Source: JADKAV01 sp037045455
GTDB lineage: Bacteria; Actinomycetota; Actinomycetes; S36-B12; UBA10799
Direction: 5' to 3'
Assembly: GCA_037045455.1 (NCBI GenBank)
Contig: JBAOIN010000012.1
Location: forward strand, 62,001-126,000
Length of the DNA stretch: 64,000 nucleotides
Every line of letters begins with the position of its first letter. Position 1 is the stretch's first letter. Below are positions 24,878 to 33,711 of the stretch, piece by piece. The position numbers and the translations under genes were made by a program. The notes under the pieces were generated by a model that made no database searches, was not told the DNA's origin, and was given only the letters and a program-made list of their open reading frames with translations.

Positions 24878-26054
24878 CGGGTCCTCGTCCTTCCGCAACC
24901 GGAGCGTGATGCACTCTGCTCTGCAACCCCACCGCCACCAGCGGGAACACCAGCACGCTCAACGCACCGGCCCCCACCAGCGCAGCGGCGTTCTCCGGCA
25001 GCATCAGTCCGCTCTCCAGCCCCACTTCGGACAGGGCCACCAGCAGCGGCAGCGCCGTGGCTGTCAGGAACACCATTTGCCAGCGTTCCAGCGAGTTCAG
25101 GTGACCGCGGTAGACGACCAGCGCCGGCAACCCGCGGACCGCGAAGAGCAATCCGAAGAACACCACGAGCCGTAGCGGGTTGGCCACGATGGAATCCACG
25201 TCCAGCTTCATGCCCGACGTCACGAAGAAGATCGGGATGAAGACGCCATACCCCACGGCCTCCAGCTTGCGCTCAAGGTTGTCAATCTGGGTGGGGGCCC
25301 AGCGGCGCAGCACGACGCCGGCGAGGAACGCTCCGAGCACCACGTCCAGTCCGAAGTCGTTGGCGACCAGCACGAGCCCGGCCAGGATCACCAACGTCCA
25401 GCGCAAGGAGGTCTGCCCGGTGGACTCCTCGGGCAACTGCAGCCTGTCCCCCCAACCGCGCTGCTTCACCACCCGGATCAACCACAGCACCAGGGCAGTT
25501 GCCGCGGCCATGCCGACAAGTGCCACGACCCCAGACAGTGGTCCGGAACCCGTGAGCAGCAAGGCCATGGCCACGATCGGCAGGAATTCCCCCACGGCCC
25601 CGGCGGCGAAGATGAACGGACCGATCCGGCTCTCCAGGATTCCGGCGTCCCGCATGATGGGCAGCAGCGTGCCGAGGGCTGTGGTCGTCAGCGCGACCGC
25701 AATGGCCAGGAAGTCCTGCACGAATCCGACCTCGTAGAGCAGCGCCGTTACTGCCACCGAGATCACAGCACTGATCAGCCAGGCCCGGATCCCGAGCTTG
25801 CCTGGATCCTGCCGCATCAACCCGAGGTCGAGTTCGTAACCGGCCAGCAGGAAGAGGAAGGAAAGTCCCAGCGTGGACAAGAGGTCGACGTCGGACTCCA
25901 CCGCCTTGCCGAGGCCCTGCGGCCCGATGACGATGCCTCCCATGATCATGAACACGACAGCGGGAATCTGCAGTCGGGGCAGAATCTTGGCCACGATAGG
26001 CGACGCCGCGGCCACCAGTAGCACGAAGAACAACGACTGCAGTTCAGAACTCAT
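24867..26054 (-). CDS. CPA2-type cation/proton antiporter
   Basis: 395 residues, about 12 membrane helices. F-M-I-M-G-G-I-V-I-G-P-Q-G-L-G, L-G-L-S-F-L-F-L-L-A-G-Y-E-L-D and L-D-V-V-L-G-A-F-L-A-G-V-V-L match the KefB/RosB-like CPA2 family, plasma-membrane exchangers of Na+ or K+ for H+. No C-terminal RCK/TrkA domain is present, so it is the short form. Start ATG 26054 fits the first helix. Monocistronic; the neighbouring antiporter (26208) is on the same strand with a gap of 153 bases. Confidence 0.88.
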   Translation of the reverse strand: MSSELQSLFFVLLVAAASPIVAKILPRLQIPAVVFMIMGGIVIGPQGLGKAVESDVDLLSTLGLSFLFLLAGYELDLGLMRQDPGKLGIRAWLISAVISVAVTALLYEVGFVQDFLAIAVALTTTALGTLLPIMRDAGILESRIGPFIFAAGAVGEFLPIVAMALLLTGSGPLSGVVALVGMAAATALVLWLIRVVKQRGWGDRLQLPEESTGQTSLRWTLVILAGLVLVANDFGLDVVLGAFLAGVVLRRWAPTQIDNLERKLEAVGYGVFIPIFFVTSGMKLDVDSIVANPLRLVVFFGLLFAVRGLPALVVYRGHLNSLERWQMVFLTATALPLLVALSEVGLESGLMLPENAAALVGAGALSVLVFPLVAVGLQSRVHHAPVAEGRGPVTR

Positions 26055-26207
26055 GCCAGTTACTGTGCCGCATTCGCCCGGGCCACGCCCATGACCCGCG
26101 GCGGGGGCCCCGAGGAGTCCAACAGCGACCCAACCAGGCAGATGCGACAAGTCCTACAGGTCGCAGTTGACGGAATCGCTCGCAGTTGGGGAAAGGGCCT
26201 GGGGCCG

Positions 26208-27453
26208 CTAGACCGGCTCCGGCGTCGGCCGCCCGAACCTGCGGTCCAAGGTCCGCAGCACCGGTGAGGCGGTGACCCCGTGGATCACCACCGACGCCAA
26301 CACGGCGCACGCCGTCGTCGCCCAGACGAAGTCCGCGTCCGGGAACGCGGCGTGCCCCAGAGCGAACGCCACGTAGTAGAACGTCCCGATGCCCCGCACC
26401 CCGAAGAAGGCGATCGTCCGTTGCTCCACCGGTGCGATCGGCGAACCGCGCAGCGACAGCCAGGCCGTCACTGGTCGCAGCACAAGCACCGTTCCGATCG
26501 CCCAGGCGGCGCCAGCGGGGGTGAGGGCCGCCAGCAACCCAGACCCCACCGCGTAACCCAGACCCAGCAGCAGCGCCAAAGTCAGCAGCCGCTCGATCTG
26601 TCCGATGAACTCGTGCAGGACTCGGTGGTACTCGTGCCCGCGTTCACAGGCCCGGATCGTGACGGCGGCGACGAAGACCGCAAGGAATCCGTAGCCACCG
26701 CACAATTCCGCGACGCCATACGCCACAAACACCGCGGACAGCGCCATCACCGACTCTGCAGAATCCGCAAACCGCAAGGCCGCCGTCGGCGCTCGGAACG
26801 CGAGCCGGCCCAAAACCTGTCCGATCGCCCAACCCACCCCGACCCCCAGCACCACCTTGCCGAGCAACTCCCTACGCGACCCAGCCCGGTCCCAGAGCGC
26901 CGGCGGTTAACAGGATGGCGGCATAGACGAACGGGAAGGCGAGACCGTCATTCAAGCCGGCTTCGGAGGTCAGGGAGAACCTGACATCGTCCTCGCTCTC
27001 GGGATCGTCAGTGGGCTCCCCTACCTGCACATCCGAGGCGAGCACCGGGTCGGTCGGGGCCAGCGAGGCGGCCAGCAGCACGGCCACGGCGACTCCGACT
27101 CCCAGCAAGCCCCATGCCGCTATCGCACCAAGTCCGATGAACAGCGGCATCCCGATCCCCAGCAGCCGCCACGTGCTGGCCCAGCCGCGCCAGGACAGCG
27201 GCCGGTCCAAGGCCAGACCGACACCCATCAGCGCCACGATCACGCATACCTCGGTGAGGTGTTCCACGAGCACCGGATCGTCCGATGGCAACAGTCGCGG
27301 CGTGCCGGGGATCAGCGCGGACGCGATTCCCACGCCCACAAAGATGATCGCCGGCGACAGCGGCAACCGGCTCAGGACCCGCGGCAGCACCGCGGCACAT
27401 AACAGCGCGATTCCCGCCAGGGCATACCCGACGGGGACCGCCCCGGAGGTCAC
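26208..27453 (-). CDS. CPA1-type (NhaP-like) sodium/proton antiporter, one frame break
   Basis: About 414 residues when repaired. The first part (27453 to about 26875) has V-I-V-A-L-M-G-V-G-L-A-L-D, A-P-T-D-P-V-L-A-S-D and S-E-A-G-L-N-D-G-L-A-F-P, the ion-binding N-D motif of CPA1. The second (to 26208) holds G-G-Y-G-F-L-A-V-F-V-A-A and F-F-G-V-R-G-I-G-T-F-Y-Y. One base shift near 26870 joins them, probably an error. GTG 27453 shares a base with the hemerythrin gene stop, so translation is coupled. Confidence 0.85.
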
Positions 27454-28031
27454 TACTCGGTGACGCGACCGCTCAAAGCGTCGCGCAGCCGGTCCACCAT
27501 GCCGACGCCAGGTCCCACGACCTTGTGGAACAGCTCGCTGTGCGGAGCCTCTGGGTGCGGGCGAGTCGGGGCAACCTTCTCGGCCATCTCGACCTTGCCG
27601 CGCAAGTCGACGAGCGTGTCCGCAGGGACGGCCTCCCGCAGCCTGGGAAACTGCTCGTCCTCTTCATCGTGCACATGGTCGTTGAGCACCTCCTGAATCT
27701 TGCTCACGCATTGCGCGAAGCCGTCCTCCTCCGGAGCCAGACCCTCAAGCTGCTTGAGCAACTCCTCGAGTTCCTGGTGCTCCTGCTTGTCGTGCTCGAC
27801 GTCCTGCTTGCCGTTCGGGAGGTACTGCTCCATGACCGGGTAGACGTACATCTCCTCGGCGACCGAGTGCTTAACGAGCATCGCGATCACACGGTCGGCT
27901 GTGTCCCGACTGTCCGGGTTCTGCTCCGGCTGGCTGATCTGGTCGAGCAGCGCCTCCACTTCGCGGTGCTCCTGCATGAGTAGGTCGAGCACGTCCTGGC
28001 TCTGAGGGTCGGTGTGGGGAATGGCGGTCAC
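27453..28031 (-). CDS. Hemerythrin-domain protein
   Basis: 192 residues. The four-helix HHE pattern is present: Q-E-H-R-E-V-E (about 17), H-S-V-A-E-E-M-Y-V-Y-P (about 55), H-D-K-Q-E-H-Q-E-L-E-E-L (about 80) and H-V-H-D-E-E-D-E-Q-F-P (about 115), giving the His and Glu ligands of a di-iron site. Likely binds O2 or NO or senses redox/oxygen. The C-terminal 50 residues are polar. The start is GTG 28031, with the strong site AGGAGGACGC before it. Coupled to the antiporter gene downstream. Confidence 0.88.
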   Translation of the reverse strand: MTAIPHTDPQSQDVLDLLMQEHREVEALLDQISQPEQNPDSRDTADRVIAMLVKHSVAEEMYVYPVMEQYLPNGKQDVEHDKQEHQELEELLKQLEGLAPEEDGFAQCVSKIQEVLNDHVHDEEDEQFPRLREAVPADTLVDLRGKVEMAEKVAPTRPHPEAPHSELFHKVVGPGVGMVDRLRDALSGRVTE

Positions 28032-28149
28032 GCGTCCTCCTGAATGGTTTGGATGCCTGAGGTTTTCCCTGCGGTAGGCGGCACATACCGGCGGCATGAT
28101 CGGGTCGCGGGCGGGTAGACAACGCCGATTCCGCTCAAGGAGGCGAGAA

Positions 28150-28593
28150 ATGTCCTACCAACCCGATCCGCAACGTCCCTACGTCGCGAACCAGCCCCCG
28201 CCGCAAGTCATCCGCGATCCCGAACCTGTCTACGAGGAACGGGTCCGGCCGGCCAAGACCTCAGCGGCCGCTGCGTTCGCGTTGGTGTTCGGAGTATCCG
28301 CGCTGCTCAGCGTGCTCACCGTGATCGTCGGACCGCTGGGCATCGTCCTGGCGATCATCGGGATCATTCTCGGCATCGTCGGCATCCGCAACGCCCGCCG
28401 AGTCGGCGTCACGGGCAAGGGCGTCGCTACCGGCGGTCTCGTGCTCTCCGTCATCGCGCTGCTCATCGCCGGCCTACTGGCCGCGGGAGTGACGTTCTTC
28501 CTCAACGACGACCAGGCCGTCAACCGGCTCGAGCAGAAGGTCCAGCAACTGCGCGACCAACTGCCCGACAACATCAACGTCCCGCAACCGTAA
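28150..28593 (+). CDS. DUF4190-type small membrane protein
   Basis: 147 residues. A Pro-rich cytoplasmic N terminus is followed by two or three hydrophobic segments (about 40-75 and 92-115) around the typical G-I-I-L-G-I-V-G-I-R-N-A-R-R and G-K-G-V-A-T-G-G-L-V-L-S of DUF4190. Ends with a short coiled region (L-E-Q-K-V-Q-Q-L-R-D-Q-L). ATG 28150 follows CAAGGAGGCGAGAA. Function unknown. Followed 6 bases later by topoisomerase IB, perhaps an operon. Confidence 0.85.
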   Translation: MSYQPDPQRPYVANQPPPQVIRDPEPVYEERVRPAKTSAAAAFALVFGVSALLSVLTVIVGPLGIVLAIIGIILGIVGIRNARRVGVTGKGVATGGLVLSVIALLIAGLLAAGVTFFLNDDQAVNRLEQKVQQLRDQLPDNINVPQP

Positions 28594-28599
28594 CCGGCG

Positions 28600-29520
28600 A
28601 TGCCCCGGCTGCGACGCGTCGATCCCGCCAGCCCCGGCTGGACCCGGCGGCGTCACGGCCGGGGTTTCGCGTATCTGGATGCCGACGGTGGTCGGCTGGC
28701 CCCCGACGATGTCGCCCGCTGCAAGGAACTCGTCATCCCACCGGCGTGGACCGAAGTGTGGATCTGCCCACATCCCAACGGTCACATCCAGGTGGTGGGT
28801 ACCGACGACGCCGGGCGCCGCCAATACCTCTACCACCCGGCCTGGCGGGAGAAGCGCGATGCGGAGAAGTTCGACCGGGTGCTGGACTTCGGCCGCAGTC
28901 TGCCGGCGGCGCGCAAGCTGGTGGCACAGCACCTGGAACTCGACGGCATGCCCCGGGAACGGGCGCTGGCTGCGGCCTTCCGCATCCTCGACCGGGGCGG
29001 CATCCGGATCGGCTCCGAGAGCTACACGGACAGCTTCGGGCTGGCCACGCTGCGCCGGGATCACGCCAGCACGACCGGCGGTCAGGTGCGGCTGTGCTTC
29101 ACCGGAAAGTCGGGCAAGGATCACGAGGTCGCCATCGAGGACGAAGCGCTGCTCGCGTGCGTCCGCACGTTGCTGCGGCGGCGCGGGGGTGGTGAGGAGT
29201 TGCTGGCCTACCGGACCGAGGACGGCTGGCAGGACGTGACGAGTGCGGACATCAACGCCTACCTGAGCGAGGTGGGTGTGCAGGGCACGGCCAAGGACTT
29301 CCGCACATGGCAGGCGGGCTTGCGTGCCCTGGCGACGTTGAGCGAGGGGGCCGATGTGAAGGCAGCGATCGCGGACGCTGCCGAACACCTCGGCAACACC
29401 CCCGCTATCGCACGCAGTTCCTATGTGGACCCACGGCTGCTGGAACTCGAGGTACTGCCACGCGCGAAGGGGGAGGACCTGGAAGCGTGGGAACCGGCGC
29501 TGCTGAAGGCGCTGGGCTGA
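28600..29520 (+). CDS. Type IB DNA topoisomerase
   Basis: 306 residues, the compact poxvirus-like bacterial form. Relaxes supercoils through a 3'-phosphotyrosine. Visible are the N-terminal fold (G-F-A-Y-L-D-A-D-G, L-V-I-P-P-A-W-T-E-V-W-I-C), R-I-G-S-E-S-Y, F-T-G-K-S-G-K (catalytic Lys) and K-D-F-R-T-W-Q (catalytic Arg; the usual His is Gln here), and the nucleophile S-S-Y-V-D-P-R near residue 285. Start ATG 28600. Unlinked to other repair genes. Confidence 0.9.
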   Translation: MPRLRRVDPASPGWTRRRHGRGFAYLDADGGRLAPDDVARCKELVIPPAWTEVWICPHPNGHIQVVGTDDAGRRQYLYHPAWREKRDAEKFDRVLDFGRSLPAARKLVAQHLELDGMPRERALAAAFRILDRGGIRIGSESYTDSFGLATLRRDHASTTGGQVRLCFTGKSGKDHEVAIEDEALLACVRTLLRRRGGGEELLAYRTEDGWQDVTSADINAYLSEVGVQGTAKDFRTWQAGLRALATLSEGADVKAAIADAAEHLGNTPAIARSSYVDPRLLELEVLPRAKGEDLEAWEPALLKALG

Positions 29521-29529
29521 AGGCGGGGA

Positions 29530-29647
29530 CCTTTGTGGTTGAGCACTGGCTCGGGCCAACCACAAAGGCACGGGACATGCCGCCGCCAATCTTCAGCAAC
29601 CGGCCTGTCGTGGACATTTGTGGTTGACGGCACCGGCCGCTCAACCA
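29530..29647. repeat. Two related palindromes in the topoisomerase 3' gap
   Basis: First unit: CCTTTGTGGTT (29530-29540) pairs perfectly with AACCACAAAGG (29558-29568), 17-base loop ending GGGCC just before the right arm. Second unit: TTTGTGGTTGA (29617-29627) recurs; its TGGTTGA pairs with TCAACCA (29641-29647). The repeated TTTGTGGTTGA suggests two diverged copies of one element. Confidence 0.65.
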
Positions 29648-29662
29648 GTTCTGCACAGTGCA

Positions 29663-29688
29663 AAGCCCCCGGTGGCGGCCGGGGGCTT
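29663..29688. terminator. Terminator hairpin between convergent genes
   Basis: AAGCCCCCGG pairs with CCGGGGGCTT over a 6-base loop. Located between the ends of topoisomerase IB and the DUF3618 gene. The stem is the same as ten bp of the hairpin at 3432. Confidence 0.8.
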
Positions 29689-29696
29689 CACACGAA

Positions 29697-30182
29697 CTAC
29701 TGCTGCACTGACTCCTTGACCTGCGCAGCGCCGGCCTTGGCCTCTTCGGCCACTTCCTGCAGAGCCTGCTTGCCCTTCTCCTGGGCGTGGCTGACCACGT
29801 CCTGCACGGGGGCCGCCAATTCCGGCCCAACCTTCTCGACAGCTTCCCGCTCGCGCTGGCTAGCGGGAATCAGTGAGCCGACCAGCCAACCGATCGCGAA
29901 GGCGCCCAGACCCACCGCCAGCGGGTTGCCCTGCGTAGTGCGACGGGCTCGGTCGGGAAGCTGGCCCGCCGACCCGGCGGACGCGACCGACTCCTTGGCC
30001 GAATCGGCCTTGCCCATGATGGTGTCCTTGACGTTGCTCATGGACTCCTTAACCTTGTCCGCGCTGCGGTTGGCAGCGCCCTTGATGCTGACCTTCTCCT
30101 GCAGGGCATCGACGTTCTCGCGCAGATCCTGGCGCGTGCGGTCGATGTCCTCCTGGATCTCCTCCGGGCTGTTACTGCTCAT
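29697..30182 (-). CDS. DUF3618 protein
   Basis: 161 residues. The N terminus I-Q-E-D-I-D-R-T-R-Q-D-L-R-E-N-V-D-A-L is the DUF3618 signature. A single hydrophobic segment (V-G-L-G-A-F-A-I-G-W-L-V-G-S-L-I, about 90-105) is followed by a long amphipathic helix. Such proteins occur beside holin-like and DUF883-like genes in actinobacteria and are thought to associate with the membrane; function unknown. ATG 30182 overlaps the upstream stop (ATGA). Last gene of a four-gene overlapping operon. Confidence 0.85.
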   Translation of the reverse strand: MSSNSPEEIQEDIDRTRQDLRENVDALQEKVSIKGAANRSADKVKESMSNVKDTIMGKADSAKESVASAGSAGQLPDRARRTTQGNPLAVGLGAFAIGWLVGSLIPASQREREAVEKVGPELAAPVQDVVSHAQEKGKQALQEVAEEAKAGAAQVKESVQQ

Positions 30183-30601
30183 GACTGTCCTTTCAACGTG
30201 TCAGCGACGTCCCGCAGACTGTCCACGGTCCGCTCGGGTTTCGGATTCACTTCGCTCAACTTCTTGCGTCCCATCGAGAACAGGACACCTGCGACGATCA
30301 ACCAGACCACAGCGACGATGAAGTAACACCACGCCAGGTCGATGTCCAACCACCGCTGCAACCCTTCGGCGACAGCAAAGGAGATGAGGATCATGGCAAC
30401 CGCGGCGAATGCTCCCGCGCCGGCCATCATCCCGACCCCCTTACCGGCCGTGGTCGCTTCCTGCTTGATCTCCGCGCGGGCCAGCGCCACCTCCTGCCGG
30501 AACAGTGTGCTGGTGTCCTCGGTGAGGTTGGAGATCAACTGGGACAGCGGCAGCTCCGCACTCGGCGTCTCCCGCACATCCACGCGCTCCTGCTCGGTCA
30601 T
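30179..30601 (-). CDS. Phage-holin-like membrane protein (DUF1469 type)
   Basis: 140 residues with an N-terminal amphipathic region (L-S-Q-L-I-S-N-L-T-E-D, then L-F-R-Q-E-V-A-L-A-R-A-E) and two membrane helices (about 55-80 and 88-112). This is the actinobacterial holin superfamily III/DUF1469 pattern; despite the name most such genes are chromosomal and not lytic. ATG 30601 overlaps the stop of the 51-residue gene. Confidence 0.85.
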   Translation of the reverse strand: MTEQERVDVRETPSAELPLSQLISNLTEDTSTLFRQEVALARAEIKQEATTAGKGVGMMAGAGAFAAVAMILISFAVAEGLQRWLDIDLAWCYFIVAVVWLIVAGVLFSMGRKKLSEVNPKPERTVDSLRDVADTLKGQS

Positions 30602-30753
30602 GTCATCTCTCCTTCCCGGCGGTCTTCGGCAGCGTCCGGATCCCCAGACGGCTGGTCGTTCTGCGGATACGCCGACTCCTCGTCGTGCGCTCGCTGGCTC
30701 AGCGGGCCGTCATCCTCACGCAACGGGCCGCCTTCTTCCGGTTGGGTGCTCAC
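30598..30753 (-). CDS. 51-residue polar protein inside the DUF3618 operon
   Basis: Read directly: GTG 30753 to TGA 30598, with 4-base overlaps at both ends (GTGA with the upstream gene, ATGA with the holin-like gene), which strongly suggests real translation. The product is hydrophilic and acidic, rich in Pro, Asp, Glu and Gln (P-E-E-G-G-P-L-R-E-D-D-G), without membrane segment, likely disordered. No family recognised. Confidence 0.65.
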   Translation of the reverse strand: MSTQPEEGGPLREDDGPLSQRAHDEESAYPQNDQPSGDPDAAEDRREGEMT

Positions 30754-31394
30754 TGCGAGTTCCCCTCCGCGCGGCCAACCGTGGTGTCCACGCCGGGCAG
30801 CACGTCACCGACCTCGACGTTGCCGCCCTCGAAACCACTCTGCAGCGGACCTGACGGACCAGCCAGAATTGCCTCGTCCGTCGGCTCGCCCGTCAGATGC
30901 GGTTGCGTGCTCGTGCCGGCCACGGGCTGGGTGGGCTTGCGAATGTCAATCGTCGGACTTGCGTTGTCGCGCGCCGATGAGACCGCGCTGCGGGTGACCC
31001 GCCCCACCAGGAAGCCCAACGCAGCAGCCCCGAGCACGAAAGCGACGGGGCGCTGCCGCGCGAAGTCCTCAATCTCGCCGAGGACATCGCGAGCGTCATG
31101 GTTTTCGATCCAGGACGACACCTGCCGCGTTGTGTCTGCGGCCTGACCGGCGATACCGGCAACAGTTCCTGTGCTGCCCTGCGCCGCCTGCTCGAGTTCG
31201 TCCCCGATCTCCCGGATGCTGGACGCGAGTTTCGCCTTCTGGTCGCCGATTTGGTTCTTCACCTCGTCGGCGACGTCGGACGCTACCTGCTTGGTCTGCT
31301 CGCCAGCGGTCTCTGCAACGGAGCGCGCCTGCGTAACAGCTTCTTCCTTAGCGGTCTGAATCTTGGACTGTTCGTCCGTGGTTGTGGAATCCAC
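30750..31394 (-). CDS. Helical membrane-anchored protein (DUF883/ElaB-like)
   Basis: 214 residues. An N-terminal 100-residue amphipathic helix (A-K-E-E-A-V-T-Q-A-R-S-V-A-E, V-K-N-Q-I-G-D-Q-K-A-K-L) is followed by F-A-R-Q-R-P-V-A-F-V-L-G-A-A-A-L-G-F-L-V-G-R, the membrane segment typical of DUF883/ElaB-like proteins, and a polar tail. First gene of the four-gene operon. Divergent from the coiled-coil gene at 31542, with a shared 147-bp promoter gap. Confidence 0.75.
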   Translation of the reverse strand: MDSTTTDEQSKIQTAKEEAVTQARSVAETAGEQTKQVASDVADEVKNQIGDQKAKLASSIREIGDELEQAAQGSTGTVAGIAGQAADTTRQVSSWIENHDARDVLGEIEDFARQRPVAFVLGAAALGFLVGRVTRSAVSSARDNASPTIDIRKPTQPVAGTSTQPHLTGEPTDEAILAGPSGPLQSGFEGGNVEVGDVLPGVDTTVGRAEGNSQ

Positions 31395-31541
31395 GTCGAG
31401 TCTCCTTTCGCTTGTCGTTGGGGCGGTTTACCCCCCGGCAGTTGCCACATACGCATGGGTGGCATCGCTCACATCCGCGAATGGACAACGCACGCGCGGG
31501 TACGCGCGCAGCAACCAAACATGCAAGGAGTTGAACCAGAA

Positions 31542-32644
31542 ATGGATTCCACAACGTCCCTCGGACGCGAAGCCCTCGACCGCGTGACCGGGGCCGCACA
31601 GCGGCTGGCCGGCAGCGTCACGGGGCGCGACGACCTCACCCGGGAAGGCGAGTTGCACAAGCAACGGGCCGACGTCGCCGCAGATGCGCGGATCGAGCAG
31701 GAGCGCGCCGCCGCGAGCCAAGAACTGGCCGAGGCGGAACAGGCAGAACGCGAGGCTGCCTCTGAGCGGGCCGAACTGATCGCCGAGAAGCAGCGGCAGG
31801 AGGAAATGGCCCGCGCTGAGCGAGACGGAGCGGCGCAGGAGGCTGCCGTCTCCGCTGCGACCCGGCGCGCCCAGGACGCGGCCCAGGCCGACGCCCGCCG
31901 TACCATGCAGCAGGCCGAGGCGAAAGTGCAGGCAGCGCAACGGCGCAAGGAAGCGGCACAGCGCCACAGTGCCGAGCTTGGCTTGCAGGCCCGGCTGGCG
32001 GCCGACAGGGCGGAGTCCTTCGAGCAAGAGCCGAGCACGCTGGTCGGCAAGTCGTTCGCCCGCGGTCTGGCCACGACGCGGCTACCGCTGACCGCACTCG
32101 AGCGCCTCACAGGTCACCGGGATGGGCAGTGGGCACCGTCGGTGCTCTTCGGCCGGTTCGAAGCCGCGGTGCTGCAGACCGCTGGCGGGGTCCTGCGCAA
32201 CGAGGACCTGGCAGCGGCAGGGCCGGTCCCGGCAGGCGGCCGCCCACTCTCTGGAGGAGGCAGCCACAACAGGTGCCCAAGCCGAGCAGGTGCAAGCCGA
32301 GGCGCAGGTCCAGGAGAAGCGGGAGGTCCGAGCGGCGCGACAAGCCCAGCAGCAGGCCGAGCGCGACGCGGCCGAGCAGACCCAGCAGGCTCAGCAGCGG
32401 GCGCAGGCCCGCGAGAAGGAGATCGAGAAGACGACGCAGGCGCGTAAGCGCACTGTGGCCAAGCGGGCTGCATCTGCTCAGCAGGGTCGAGCGCAACCGG
32501 CGCCGCACCGATGCCCTGAACGAGGCGCAGGACTCCGAGCAGGCCGCGAGCAAGAAGGCTACCGCGGCCCGCAAGGAGCAGAAGGTCGCGGAGCTGGACA
32601 AGGAGATCGCCAACTCTCGGCGTACTCGTAAGAGCAGCAGTTGA
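31542..32644 (+). CDS. Long coiled-coil stress-type protein (two frame breaks)
   Basis: About 365 residues when repaired. The N terminus (V-T-G-A-A-Q-R-L-A-G-S-V-T-G-R-D-D-L-T-R-E-G-E-L) resembles the CsbD-like start of actinobacterial coiled-coil stress proteins; the rest is Ala/Glu/Gln/Arg-rich coiled coil interrupted by a short compact region (F-A-R-G-L-A-T-T-R-L-P-L-T-A-L-E). The frame shifts near 32210 and again near 32480, ending L-D-K-E-I-A-N-S-R-R. ATG 31542 follows CAAGGAGTTGAACCAGA. Possibly a single full protein with two sequence errors. Confidence 0.7.
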
Positions 32645-32680
32645 CCGAAGGGGGCCCGGCCATCCCCCTTTCGGAACTGC

Positions 32681-32729
32681 GGTTTCGGTGTCTAACCCGA
32701 CGTTAGATGGCACGTGAGACACCGAAACC
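32681..32729. repeat. Perfect 13-bp inverted repeat
   Basis: GGTTTCGGTGTCT (32681-32693) and AGACACCGAAACC (32717-32729) with a 23-base loop that itself contains CTAAC...GTTAG. It has no T-run and stands 37 bp after the coiled-coil gene; either a terminator or another member of the window's palindromic intergenic elements. Confidence 0.65.
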
Positions 32730-32762
32730 CGCGAGCGAGCTGTTGCCGGAGCACAAAAAGGG

Positions 32763-32792
32763 GCCGGGAGGAAGCCGCCACTTCCTCCCGGC
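32763..32792 (-). terminator. Strong terminator of the SDR gene
   Basis: A perfect 12-bp stem (GCCGGGAGGAAG with CTTCCTCCCGGC), 6-base loop. Read leftward it is followed by CCCTTTTTG, so it is a classical intrinsic terminator for the gene ending at 32860. Confidence 0.85.
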
Positions 32793-32859
32793 CGGCGGAC
32801 GGCAGGGGATCCGTCCGAGGTCCGCGGGAACGTGCGCCACCCCCGCGGAGTCTGTGTGA

Positions 32860-33711
32860 TCAGCCAGGCATGGTCTGCCCGCCGACCGGTGCCAGCACCT
32901 CGCCGCTGTAGTACGACGAGAGCCGGTTGCTGGCGAAGAACACGTAGGACGGGGCGATCTCGTCCGGCTGGGCCGCGCGTCCCATCGGGGTGTCCGTGCC
33001 GAAACCCTTGACCTGTTCCTCGTCCATGGTGGCCGGGATCAGGGGGGTCCAGACCGGGCCCGGCGCGACAGCGTTGACCCGGATGTTCCGGTCCACCAAC
33101 GCCTGCGCCAGCGAGTAGGTGAGCGTGATGATCGCCCCCTTGGTCGCCGAATAGTCGAGCAATGTCTTGTGCCCCTGGAGCCCCGTGATGGAGGCGGTGT
33201 TGATGACAGCGGACCCTTCCTTCATGTGGGCAAGCGCTGCTTGAGTGACGAAGAACGTGGCCTCGATGTTGGTGGCGAACGTTCGCTGGAACTGCTCGTA
33301 GGTGAGGTCCTCGACATTGTCGACAGGACTCTGGAAGGCGGCGTTGTTGACCAGAATGTCAAGGCCACCGAGTTCGGCCACCGTCTTCTCGACCACCTCG
33401 GCACGGTGGCGGTGCTCGGACAGATCGCCGGGGATCACCACGGCACGCCGACCGGCCGCCTCGACCAGCTCAGCGGTCTTGCGGGCATCCTCGTCTTCGT
33501 CGAGGTAGGCGATCGCGACGTCGGCGCCCTCCTTGGCGAACGCGACGCAGACCGCCCGGCCGATGCCACTGTCGCCGCCGGTCACCAGAGCGACCTGACC
33601 CTCGAGCAATCCGCTGCCCCGATAGTCGCGCATCTCATCGCGAGGCTGCTGCGCCATCTGCTCCTCGGACCCCGGGTACGGGATCGTCTGGGCAGGGTGC
33701 TCTGCAGTCAT
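32860..33711 (-). CDS. Short-chain dehydrogenase (YdaD/YhdG-like)
   Basis: 283 residues. Classical SDR with an N-terminal extension (P-Y-P-G-S-E-E-Q-M) typical of the stress-associated YdaD/YghA group. T-G-G-D-S-G-I-G-R cofactor loop (about 45), N-N-A-A (about 125), catalytic S (I-T-G-L) and Y-S-A-T-K (about 195), and A-P-G-P-V-W-T-P. NAD(P)-dependent; substrate unknown. ATG 33711; the upstream gap carries GGGTATACG, like a SigB/SigF -10, but I see no convincing -35. Confidence 0.9.
   Translation of the reverse strand: MTAEHPAQTIPYPGSEEQMAQQPRDEMRDYRGSGLLEGQVALVTGGDSGIGRAVCVAFAKEGADVAIAYLDEDEDARKTAELVEAAGRRAVVIPGDLSEHRHRAEVVEKTVAELGGLDILVNNAAFQSPVDNVEDLTYEQFQRTFATNIEATFFVTQAALAHMKEGSAVINTASITGLQGHKTLLDYSATKGAIITLTYSLAQALVDRNIRVNAVAPGPVWTPLIPATMDEEQVKGFGTDTPMGRAAQPDEIAPSYVFFASNRLSSYYSGEVLAPVGGQTMPG

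Noticed and set aside
31098..31541. Long in-frame extension upstream of the coiled-coil gene
   Set aside because: It runs antisense through the DUF883-like gene; the ribosome site before ATG 31542 marks the real start.
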